Positions 1 through 10,900 of a stretch of DNA of 64,000 bases are shown piece after piece. Within the stretch, counting starts at the first letter, position 1, and every line of letters starts with the position of its first letter. This DNA is from Siphonodentalium dalli. Its lineage: Eukaryota; Mollusca; Scaphopoda; Gadilida; Siphonodentaliidae. Where the stretch lies: assembly GCA_032622095.1 (NCBI GenBank), contig CP136069.1:199547239-199611238 (forward strand), in the 5' to 3' direction. The notes below the pieces were generated by a model. The model was not told the DNA's origin and did no database searches. It worked only from the letters and a program-made list of their open reading frames with translations. The translations under genes were made by a program, and so were the position numbers.

Positions 1-384
1 TTATAAAGAACAATTTTCCAAAAATTACATTGTTGATGCATGTAGCTGACATTTGCCGACTATTAAGTGACTGTTGAACTGTAGAAGAGAGAACCGATAT
101 ACATTTAAGATTGATCTTCTTGTTTTTGGGATTTACATGTTATTAGTGTGGTCATATCTAATTGTCAGCTAAATTTCCAGAGCTTCAATAATCTTAGTAA
201 ATTTGAGCTTAATCACCATCGTTCTTTGTGTTTGTTGTCGTTAATATGTCTGTTGGTTAAGTTTGCATGGTTCATGTGATAAAGGTTCTCAAGATCTTAC
301 AATATCGTTTTCACGAGTACCCAGGATTTCAAAGTTGAATGAGATACAGGAAGTTATACCCGGCATAAATGCGAGCATTTGTTA

Positions 385-780
385 CTTGGTTCATTTAACA
401 GTTTCTATATTCAATGGACTCTCCCATTCTATAGTAAATGTATACAATGGAATCATCTATTATTCGCCTGGAGGGATGTTCAGAAATTATGAGCAGACGA
501 CAGACAGATGAATAGATAATAAAAATGCAGGAGGATTCCTATTCACTGGTGGGCAATGTGCAGAAAATTTACATTTACCACCAATGAATATGATTCCTTC
601 TGGACTTTCTATTGTCTAAATGGACTCTCCCACTCAGTTATAAAAGCATACATTGGAATGGTTTATTATTCTTCTAGAGGTATGTTCAGAAAATATGAAC
701 AGATGACAGACGATATTCTTATCATCCCTCCAGATGAATAATAGACCTTTCCGATGTGTACTTTTATTACTGAGTGGGAG
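385..780. repeat. Dispersed inverted-repeat element, two degraded copies ('ctctcccactcag' family)
   Basis: About 385-520 and 612-775 share 'aatggactctcccattc' type ends, a 'cattggaat.g' block and 'tattattc.tc.aga/gggatgttcagaaa'. The second copy is palindromic: its right arm ends 'ctgagtgggagag'. Relatives are at 7830-7905, 8735-8865 and 21249-21480, where the outer end reads like 'tttaaccctttctatattgaa'. It is a non-autonomous element, and the end sequence suggests another TTAA/CCCTTT type. The small reading frames here are not genes. Confidence 0.6.
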
Positions 781-851
781 AGTACCTGGGTATCCCAAAT
801 CAGTGCTTCGAGATAACGGTAGCCCTTATCAATGGAACCACGTGAACTTAA

Positions 852-1598
852 TGGGGTACTGTACACTAAATCCAGCCATTTATGGCACCATCTAATATAA
901 ACAGCTCGCGGTAATGCTTACATGAATTATAAATAGCTCGCGGTAATGCTTACATGAAATATAGAAAGCTCGCGGTAATGCTTACATGAAATATAAACAG
1001 CTCGCGGTAATGCTTACATGAAATATAAACAGCTCGCGGTATTGCTTACATCCAATATAAACAGCTCGCGATAATGCTTACATGAAATATAAACAGCTCG
1101 CGGTATTGCTTACATCCAATATAAACAGCTCGCGATAATGCTTACACGAAATATAAACAGCTCGCGGTATTGCTTACATCCAATATAAACAGCTCGCGAT
1201 AATGCTTACATGAAATATAAACAGCTCACGGTATTGCTTACATCCAATATAAACAGCTCGCGGTAATGCTTACATGAAATATAAACAGCTCGCGGTAATG
1301 CTTACATGAAATATAAACAGCTCGTGGTTATGCTTACATGAAATATAAACAGCTCGCGGTAATGCTTACATGAAATATAAACAGCTCGTGGTTATGCTTA
1401 CATGAAATATAAACAGCTTACAGTCATAAACTCATTTTCATTATAATTACATGTTGTTTGCATCCTTCATAGAGCGCATGAGTGTATTTTTCAATAATTC
1501 ATGGCTCAAATTCATTCATTTTTTGCATATTTATATATTCTGTTGAGTATAAAAGGAGATGGTCCCATAAAGTGCCAAATTTAGTGTACAGTACCCCT
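852..1598. mobile_element. TTAA-flanked non-autonomous element enclosing a minisatellite
   Basis: Near-matching ends: 'GGGGTACTGTACACTAAAT' at the left and its complement at the right, extending about 40 bp with 'gccatttatgg.accatct'. TTAA lies at 848-851 and at 1599-1602, as for piggyBac-type insertion. The interior is a 32-bp tandem array. Confidence 0.7.
895..1425. repeat. 32-bp minisatellite, about 16 units
   Basis: The unit is roughly 'cagctcgcggtaatgctta' plus 'catgaaatataaa', with period 32. In the middle two unit types alternate ('cggtattgcttacatcc' and 'cgataatgcttacatg'), giving a 64-bp higher-order period. Confidence 0.9.
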
Positions 1599-1602
1599 TT
1601 AA

Positions 1603-1825
1603 CTGACTTATAAATAAATTATGCATGCATTTCTACGGGCCTTTAGGTTTCTCTTAACAAAACATTTTGGATCTCAAAGTAATATTAAAAAATGAATCAC
1701 TGAATTTACTTAATGCTCTGTGCGTTATATTTGTTCAGATTTTCTGATACTTTACTCAACCTAACCTGGACTTGACTCAACCTAATTGCTTGTTATTACT
1801 ATAATGTTGAAACGAGGCCTGCAGA
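1603..1825. other. No feature seen
   Basis: AT-rich sequence with no convincing exon or repeat. Confidence 0.5.
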
Positions 1826-2245
1826 TATGATGCCAGACATTTGCAGAATGAGGTCCTCAGAGGCTGAATTTATTGATGCTATCCTGCACACTAGTGTCAC
1901 CAAATTCATCCTCTGGGGACCTCATTCTGCATGGCCTCATCTGCTATTGGAGACCTACACTCAGATTTAAGTTCCCAGATGGTGATGTGCACCCATTAGG
2001 CACCTCGATTATGCATTGTGTTGTCTGACAATTTGGGGATATAGAGAAACTAAACTAAAAAATAAAAGGAAGCTTTCTAAAGAAACTAAAAAACTGGTTA
2101 ATATCATAAGATACTTTCCACAGAAGATGAGGCCTAAGCAGAATGAGGTCCCCAGAGGATGAATTTGATGATGCTATCCTGCCGTGTGAGGAAGAGTCAC
2201 TAAATTCACCCTCTGGGGGACCTCATTCTACAAATGTCTGGCACC
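1826..2245. mobile_element. hAT-like double-hairpin element, degraded copy
   Basis: Two inverted-repeat hairpins, at 1845-1945 and 2140-2240. Each has the family sequence 'gcagaatgaggtcc.cagag' against 'ctctggggacctcattctg', with a unique spacer between them. The outer ends are 'gccagacatttgc' and 'aaatgtctggc'. The target duplication cannot be read in this copy. Better copies in the window show 8-bp duplications. Confidence 0.75.
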
Positions 2246-2660
2246 TTATTTTCATTACCATGATGTTGAGATCATCAGAAGAATAACTAGTTTGTCTTGC
2301 GGAAGTTTTTTCTTGACCTACATGTACATGTAAATGATTTGTTATTTTCATTACAATGTTGAGATTTCCGAAGATTGACTATTTTGTCGTGACCTAAATG
2401 GCCTGTTATTTTCAGTATCTTGAGCTGTAGATGTACATAACATGTGTTCTGTGTCTCCACCACTCTCCGTAATATGAATGTTGTTATGTGTTGTTATTTG
2501 TGGGCACTGCATGTAGGTCAAAAACATTTATTTACTCTTACATCAGAACAAACTATTTTTTCAGGCACCTCCCTCAGAAGAGAGCCTCCTCAAAATTTTG
2601 TATTTGTGAATTCACTTAGAATTTTCCAACAATTCAAAACTCAAATCTCCTGTTTATCCA
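2246..2660. other. No gene; short direct repeats
   Basis: Two or three degenerate repeats of 'ttattttcatta.catgatgttgagat' with 'gacctacatg' occur around 2250-2430. The small reading frame at 2444-2680 has no recognisable similarity. Confidence 0.4.
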
Positions 2661-2662
2661 CA

Positions 2663-2909
2663 ATAACTGGAGCTTCCTGAAATTTTTCGAAAACCGTGTG
2701 TCAATGCATTCTCTTATATATGCGAGTCTCCCATAGGCTGCGTCGCATATATAAGAGAATACATTGGCTGAACAATATTTACCTTGACCTTGTAAGCCAG
2801 TGCATTATATTATATATGCAGCGCTCCCTATGGGAGACTCACATATATAAGAGAATGCACTGGCACATGATTTTAATGCCGCACCAACGCAGCTCCCGTC
2901 ATGAAAGGG
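2663..2909. mobile_element. TTAA element with hairpin core, 'CCCTTTCATGACTGGAGC' terminal type
   Basis: The left end is eroded ('aactggagcttcctg'). The right end reads 'gctcccgtcatgaaaggg' followed by TTAA at 2910-2913. Inside are two hairpins, about 2699-2766 and 2801-2868, of the 'caatgcattctcttatata' module. Confidence 0.7.
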
Positions 2910-2989
2910 TTAAAGATGTATGGGATTAATTAGAAAGATTTTGAAGTGAGATTCTAGAGATTTCTTGGGAAATTGTAGGATTTTATTCC

Positions 2990-3352
2990 ATATGTGACCC
3001 GCCATATCAAATCCAGTCGTAAGTCGGGATTTTTTTACCCTGTGCCAATGCATTCTCTTATATATGCGAGTCGACCATAGGTCGCCTCGCATATATAAGA
3101 GAATGCATTGGCCTAACAATTTTTTTACAATTTTAATAATTTTTTCTTGTATTCTTTAACAATTTTATAATTTCACCCGTACAGAGCCCCAGACAAACAT
3201 GAGCAGACGACACTCTTCTATATGCTTCTATATATGTGTGGGGCTCCCTGCAGGGTAATGGATGTTTTTTATTTTATGTCCTAAAAATTGTAAGAAACAT
3301 TTATTTAAAAAATTTTATAAAAAATTGTTAGGCCAATGCATTCTCTTATATA
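2990..3352. mobile_element. Hairpin-core element, 'gtgacccgcc' terminal type, right end lost
   Basis: The left end runs 'tgtgacccgccatatc' through 'tcgggattttttt' into a full hairpin at 3043-3112. The spacer holds a third inverted repeat ('cagagcccc' against 'ggggctccctgcag'). The second hairpin stops in mid-arm at about 3350. Confidence 0.7.
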
Positions 3353-3624
3353 TCCACCATTTATGATGGATGATTGATGAAGGGGGGTAGGTCCAGTTAC
3401 ATGTAGAATGTGACAAACCCCTGACATTCAAACTGAGCCTACCACTTCGATATCAAGATATCATTCCAGCTGTTAAATTAATTTTTTGAAACAGTAGTAT
3501 GAAGAAATCGATTTAGCACAGCAGGTTAATTCTGACTTACCAGGAGCATGGTGTTTTTTATCGCTTGAATTACTATCGTAAAACATGACTCATGGAATCA
3601 AGGCCACACTTCTTTTGATATACT
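3353..3624. other. No feature seen
   Basis: Unique AT-rich intergenic or intronic sequence with no recognised exon. Confidence 0.45.
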
Positions 3625-4290
3625 AGGGGATGTCAGTTATCATGCTGTTTTATTGCTATATCCAAAATTAAACTTTTATCTGTTTTAGGAACCATTTAGA
3701 TCATTGGAAATTATTAACATTTGTGGGTTTTAGGAACTCTCTTATTTGATCAGTACTTTCCCATCAAATTTTTACCCTGTGCCAATGCATTCTCTTATAT
3801 ATGCGAGTCGACCATAGGTCGCCTCGCATATATAAGGGAATGCATTGGCCTAACAATTATTTACAATTTTAATAATTTTTTCTTGTATTCTTTAACAAAT
3901 TTATAATTTCACCCATACAGAGCCCCAGACAAACATGAGCAGACCACACTCTTCTATATGCTTCTATATATGTGTGGGGCTCCCTGCAGGGTAATGGATG
4001 TTTTTTATTTTATGTCCTAAAAATTGTCAGAAACATTTATTTAAAAAAACTGATAAAAAATTGTTAGGCCAATGCATTCTCTTATATATGCGAGGCGACC
4101 TATGGTCGAATCGCATATATAAGAGAATGCATTGGCACAGGGTAAAAAAATCCCGATGTCAGTTATCATGCTGTTTTATTGCTATATCCAAGACTTTTAT
4201 CTGTTTTAGGAACCATTTAGATCATTGGAAATTATTAACATTTGTGGGTTTTAGGAACTCACTTATTTGATAATTACTTTCCCATCAAAT
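3625..4290. repeat. About 135-bp direct repeats flanking a hairpin-core element
   Basis: The block about 3633-3770 recurs at about 4156-4290 with few changes; the second copy lacks a few bases after 'tatatcca'. Between them is a two-hairpin element (hairpins about 3780-3849 and 4070-4136) whose ends are 'tttttaccctgtgcc' and 'ggcacagggtaaaaa'. Confidence 0.8.
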
Positions 4291-4294
4291 AAAA

Positions 4295-4645
4295 AGTTCT
4301 ATAATATCTTGGGTCTGTCTCAATAGAACCATACAAATATGGATATCATTGGAACCGGTCCATTGACCACATTGTGATAGTTACAGTTAGCCCTGTGCCA
4401 ATGCATTCTCTTATATATGCGAGTCGACCATAGGTCGCCTCGCATATATAAGAGAATGCATTGGCCTAAAAAAAAATCTTTTTTTAACACTTTTTACCAT
4501 TTTTTCTTACATTCTTTAACAATTTTATAATTTTTAATGTGTTAAGCCAATGCATTCTCTTATATATGCGAGGCGACCTATGGTCGACTCGCATATATAA
4601 GAGAATGCATTGGCACAGGGCCGTTCTGTTGGGTAAAGGATTGAA
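4295..4645. mobile_element. TTAA-type element with hairpin core, 'CCCTTTACCCAACA' type, ends eroded
   Basis: It runs from 'ttctataatatcttgggtctgtctcaatag' to 'tgttgggtaaaggattgaa'. Hairpins at 4394-4466 and 4549-4617 mirror each other. It is the reverse orientation of the copy at 5517-5908. It ends 183 bp before a coding exon of the TOCA gene. Confidence 0.75.
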
Positions 4646-4827
4646 TTTGCAAATAATATTATAAATTTTGCTTCAATTCAGCTGTTAATTTGTCATATAC
4701 ATGTACACGGATACGATGGCTAAATTATAATTTTAATAAAACAAAGAATTAATGCTGTCATTTGTTTTTCAAAAACTTATTTTAGATGAATTATTCCAAA
4801 ATTTCATGTTTATCATTTCAATTTCAG

Positions 4828-4940
4828 ACGGAAGAACAGAAAGAAGATTTCAGTGATTTGCCACCACAGCAGCGGCGGAAAAAATTATTACAGAAAATAG
4901 ATTCAATCAAAAAAGAGGCTGCCAAAGAAACTGCCGAAAG
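4828..4940 (+). CDS. CIP4/TOCA: TOCA/CIP4 exon: start of HR1
   Basis: The acceptor is 'atttcag' and the donor 'gttaat'. The exon enters in phase 0 and leaves in phase 2, splitting an Arg codon. It encodes 'TEEQKEDFSDLPPQQRRKKL' and the first HR1 helix, which is rich in Lys, Glu and Ala. The preceding exon is not in the window. Confidence 0.9.
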
Positions 4941-7900
4941 GTTAATATAATAATATACAGTAGTTGCCCGCGAATTAGTATGAGACCCGCTCAAGACCTG
5001 GAATGTCGGCCGAGGGTGACATTCCAGGTTGAGAGTGGCAACAAATCCCCCTGTCTCACGAAAACAAGTGTAACAAATGTTTTGTTATCCGGCAATGGAG
5101 TGCACACCTGCTTAATGACATACCTAAGTGCGTGTGTATATTCTTTAATCAAGTTGGGAGAGTTCATTTTATGTTGGAATCTTCACTTTTTAGAAAAAAA
5201 AATGTTTAAATTGTGGGTCAATTAACAAATCCATCATTGGGCTATTATTTTGAGAAAGAAGCAATTTTGAAGTTGAGTATAGCCATGGGGCGAAATGTTC
5301 AATTTTGTTTTAAATTAGTGTACACACAGGTATGCATGTTAATTTCAAGAACATTACATGTGAAACTAACAAGTGTTGGCCGTGCAAATGAAATTGACAA
5401 CAAGACTGTTACGCCATATAGGGATATGCTTGTGCAGTCAGGGGAACATATAGCCGAGAGAAAATTATCAAATGATATATACAGTAAAGACTGGCTATTT
5501 GAACTTTAGAGCTTAACCCTTTACCCAACAGAAGGGCCCTGTGCCAATGCATTCTCTTATATATGCGAGTCGACCATAGGTCGCCTCGCATATATAAGAG
5601 AATGCATTGGCTTAACACATTAAAAATTATAAAATTGTTAAAGAATGTAAGAAAAAATGGTAAAAAGTGTTAAAAAAAGATTTTTTTTAGGCCAATGCAT
5701 TCTCTTATATATGCGAGGCGACCTATGGTCGACTCGCATATATAAGAGAATGCATTGGCACAGGGCATAACTGTAACTATCACAATGTGGTCAAGGAGCC
5801 GGTTCCAATGATATCCATATGTGTATGGTTCTATTGAGACAGACCGAAGATATTTTAGGCTGTTGAAGCTTTATTTGGCCGGTTTTGGCCGGTTTGTTGG
5901 GTAAAGGGTTAATACAAAACGTATCTGTAACCTATATACCTCGTGTGTGCAATTGTCTGCAGTAGATGATTTTACTATCACGATGCTCTGCACATCGCAA
6001 TGCAAATTTATGGCAACTGACAGCTATGAAAACTACCAGTAGATAAACTACTTAATCATTTTAGTATACATCAGGGGCTAATCTAGGCCGTATTTGGATC
6101 CGTAAAACAGGTTTGGGCGCCGGTAGTTTGGGCGCCCAAACGAAATATGCCTCAGAGTTGTAAAACAACATTTCCCAGTCAATCAGGAATTTTTAGATAA
6201 AAAGAGACTGCCAACTAATTTTAATACGATGGAAATGTTAATTGAACGCTTATACAATGAAAGAAAACATTGCTATTTATCAACAAATTTGATCTACCGA
6301 GGGAAAACGACCCATTTTAATCATAAAAATTAAGTCAGTCGGTTGTTTCGCGAACAAATCAAAACATATGTCTTCCTCTTCCGGTTTGGGTAAATAAATT
6401 AAAATTCGGAACGCGCTGAAACGAAACTACTGAAATCCGCAAAGATCCGTATAGATCTAAAACAATTTCATTTATAGATCAATCTTACGGTACTTACCAA
6501 AACTCCACATCGAGTGCTTGCCGTTACGTGTGCAAATAAACCTTTAAAGCGCTTGAAATGTTATTTCCACGTCGGTTAAATTTACGATAGCATATCGCGG
6601 TACGTTTTTTAACATAACGTGAATTTATAATTAAAACTAAGAGATATAAAGTTTAACCAGAAGTTTATTTCCGCGAAAGTCAGGATTTTTTTTACCCTGT
6701 GCCAATGCATTCTCTTATATATGCGAGTCGACCATAGGTCGCCTCGCATATATAAGAGAATGCATTGGCCTAACAATTATTTACAATTTTAATAATTTTT
6801 TCTTGTATTCTTTAACAATTTTATAATTTCACCCATGCAGAGCCCCAGACAAACATGAGCAGACCACACTCTTCTATATGCTTCTATATATGTGTGGGGC
6901 TCCCTGCAGGGTAATGGATGTTTTTTATTTTATGTCCTAAAAATTGTCAGAAACATTTATTTAAAAAAAATGATAAAAAATTGTTAGGCCAATGCATTCT
7001 CTTATATATGCGAGGCGACCTATGGTCGAATCGCATATATAAGAGAATGCATTGGCACAGGGTAAAAAAATCCCGATTTACGACTGGATTTGATATGGCG
7101 GGTCACATTTATGCACAACCCGTTTTAATTACAAATTAAAAGCATTAATTTTACAAATGATTATTTAACTTGACATTTTGTCGCAAAGATTACGGGACCT
7201 AAAATTTCTAAATACTAGTAGATATTTGCAGTTTCTATGGACTGAGATTTCCCCCAGTGGCCATAAGGGTATCATTCCCCCAAATCCTAGCGGAAACCCT
7301 GCTATAACCATTAATAAAATGCCTTGAATTTGATAGTTTTTATTCTTTACAGGGAAGGAGTGTTAAAACTTAGAGATGTTTATGTAAAAAATCCAGCACT
7401 TGGTGATCCACTGAGTTTAGACAAGAAGATTGAAGAAAACGCTCAAAAATTAGATAGCTTACGAAACTCGCTGAAAAAGTTTGAAGTAAGTTGGTACTAA
7501 CCCTTTAATGGGGGTTCATTACTAGAGCTGCACTGGTTCAGCATTAAATATCCTGTGCCAGTGTAGAGCCCGAAGCCGCCATCGCACGCCGCCGCCGCCA
7601 GCCATATTGGCCACAAGCCGCCGCCAGCCATATTATTTCTAACGCCAGCCACATTTAAAAATCTCCGCCACCGGAATTGTAAAATGGCTGAGCCATGTGC
7701 ATGGGCTTATATGTCAAGCACAACTGTACTGTGAATCGCAAAGAACTAAACCACATTACCTAATATTGGCATATACTCACATGGACACGGCATGGTTGTT
7801 ATATTATCAGAACACCGGCCCCCTTAGTGTGGAATAGACTATCCCAATGCATGCTTTCATATAACTGAATGAGCGCATCCATTCGGTATTGAAAGGGTTA

Positions 7901-10900
7901 AAATATAAATTGTTTATATCGACAACACAGTCTCGGACATCGCTGGCATTTGTCAATATATAATACACATAAGAATAGAAAATAGTTTGAAATATTATAT
8001 AGCATTACTATCGGGTTCATCATTCAATGATGCATGCATATATCGCAAGATGGCAGTGATGGTAGCAGTCTGAAGTCGACAGAAGTCCCAAATGTAACTT
8101 CTCATACCGATTAGATGGGAAACTACATATAGTATATCCATACCAGTCCTTCGTGAATTTTCGCCATAATGGAAAAGCCCAACATCAAAAGATTACGTGT
8201 GGTCTGGAATTCTACGGGTTCACCACAAACGCTAAAAAAAAAACGGCGTCTATAACCGGTAACAGGGGATTAGGAACGTTTCGGAAACGAGAATACGCTG
8301 AATGACAACATCTCAGCCGGCTCAGCCGCCATATTTCGTCAGCCACGAACGTCGTGACTGAGCCGGCTTAGCTAGTTAACCAGCCACGAAAATCGGTTGA
8401 GCCAGCCATGAAAACTATTTGTCGTGGCTTCGGGGTCTATGCCAGTGCATTCTTTTATATATGCAAGTCTCGCGTACTTTCCATAGAAGATGAGGCCTGA
8501 GCAAAATGAGATCAAGATGGTGAGTTTAGTGATGCTAGCCCGCTATGCAGGGTATTGTCACTAAATTCACCCTCTGGGGACCTCATTCTGCAAATGTCCA
8601 GCACCATATTTTTAGCATTAAAGGTATTTGGAAAGCTTCTGGGTGTGTTTTGTATGCAAGAGCAACACGCTCATGCCGTTAGAATGATCAGCTGAAAGTA
8701 GAGCTGCCCAAAATATCCTTTAGTATCCTGAACATTTGCACTCCTTCTGTACTTTTATTGTCTGTCATCTGCTTATTTATCCTTAACTCCAGATGAATAA
8801 TAAACCATTCCAATGTTTATTTTTATAACTGAGTGGAAGAATCCATTCAGTATAGAAAGGGTTTAAAATGTTCTGCAGGGAAAAAGAAGACATAAAATGT
8901 CTCCAATTATCTGAAAATCCAATAATATTAGGCCAAAAAAAAAAAGAGTTTTGTTTCACGGGCATTTTTTTTCTTCAAAACGATGAGGGAGGGAGGGTTT
9001 TATTTTTATTTTTTATTTACCACAAGCCATATACCTCATACTGGAAAACTTACAAAACTAACTGTTGCCAGTGTTGGGGGTAATTAAGAAAGGTTTTATG
9101 AATTGCTGGCTTTGTCAAATTGTGCAGCACAGATGCAGTTTGTTCCACAGCAAATTATTTCTTCCTATTTAATACATTTTCTGTGCAAAAGTGCATCTTT
9201 GTTGCACAATACAATTTAATATTTGTATCAAAAGCCAACCCAATAACCAATTATCACCTCACCCCCAGGAAATGTTTCGAATTCAGTTTCGTTTTCATTT
9301 CCGGTTTTATGAATTGCTGGCTTTGTCAAATTGTGCAGCACAGATGCAGTTTGTTCCACAGCAAATTATTTCTTCCTATTTAATACATTTTCTGTGCAAA
9401 AGTGCATCTTTGTTGCACAATACAATTTAATATTTGTATCAAAAGCCAACCCAATAACCAATTATCACCTCACCCCCAGGAAACGTTTCGAATTCAGTTT
9501 CGTTTTCATTTCCGGTGAAACCAAAAAAACTAACTTTGAAAATCGGAACCGGAACATTTATTGTAAACTTAAAGTCATTTGATGTTTTCAATACCAAATT
9601 TGCAAATATAGAATTATTTTAGAGTTCCATATAGGTAGAGCATGATTTAGGTTAGTATTCTGGTACATGGCCCAGCTCAAATGTATGAAATTGAGTGCTA
9701 TGTCGTGTTTTGTCATGTACCATTTCATCCAGAAAATTGATTCCAACTTTTTAAACAACCAATTGAACACTTTTTTGCATATAAATAAACTCTCCTTTTC
9801 TGACAATTTCCCCGGATTTGTTTGTGGAATACTTACACTCTGAATCCAGTTGTATGACACCTTTACATAGGTAATAAACAAGACAGAATATTAAAGCTTA
9901 CTTGATGTAAAATCGCGAGTTGTATTTGCTGTTACCTATTTTCGTGGTATTTCGTGGAATTAGGTCTATTTTATATTTTCTGGGGTCAAAATACCAATAA
10001 AAAGCACCGACGCGGGGGTTAAAACTCGACGCGCCGGTGCTCGTGAGACAAAACCCTTTTTTATGTTTACCCATACCATAGTATGGTAAACATAGTGTCG
10101 TTGCCCGGATTGACCACTCGTCGTTGGTCCGTCTGTCTGTCCGTCCGTCTGTCTGTCCGTCTGTCTGTCCGTCTGTCCGTAGACACTTTACGAGTAATGC
10201 GATAACTCAAACATTTTCTATCCGATCGAAACCAAATTTTGTATATGGGTTTCTCAGCCCAAAATACAGATCGAGTTCGAATATGGGTTTGATCCGAGTG
10301 TTTTTTAGGGAGTTATGGCCCTTTTTCAACTTAGAATTCATGCATTCTGCCATAATTAAAAAAAAATTCATCTGACCATAACCAAATTTAGTATGTGAGT
10401 TGCTCAGTCCAAAATACATATCGAGTTCAAATATGGGTTTGATCCAATATTTTTTAATGGAGTTATGGCCCTTTGACATAGAAATCATGCATGTTTCGAT
10501 AAATCTACAATTTTTCAACTGATAGGAACCAAATTTTGTATGTGAGTTTCTCAACTCAAAATACAGGTCGAGTTCGAATATGGGTTTGATCCGATATATT
10601 TTAATGGAGTTATGGTCTTTTGATTATTTTATTTATGGCTAAAATATATCAAAGATACCCAGTTGCACTGTCCAAATAGAATCTAATAAATCAGGTTTGA
10701 ATTTGTCTTCTCACACAGAGTTAGTATCCAGTTACAATGCCATGAATTGTCTCTCTGTCTTGCATTGAGATAATTAACTACTAGCATGTGTTGGCCATAT
10801 CATATACTATCTCTGTATATACTTTATACTCTATAAAGTATCTCTGGCCATATGCTGGGGATAGCATAGATGGAATGTTTCTACTATATATTTTATATGC

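Noticed and set aside
895-1425. CRISPR-like array of 32-bp units
   Set aside because: There are no spacers. Units abut directly and lie inside a TTAA-flanked element.
1-4827. Upstream F-BAR exons of the TOCA gene
   Set aside because: I found no segment with F-BAR sequence and splice sites; the region is repeats and unassigned sequence.
9120-9582. Two related Cys-containing small proteins
   Set aside because: They are the same frame in a 211-bp tandem duplication, with no start context or domain.
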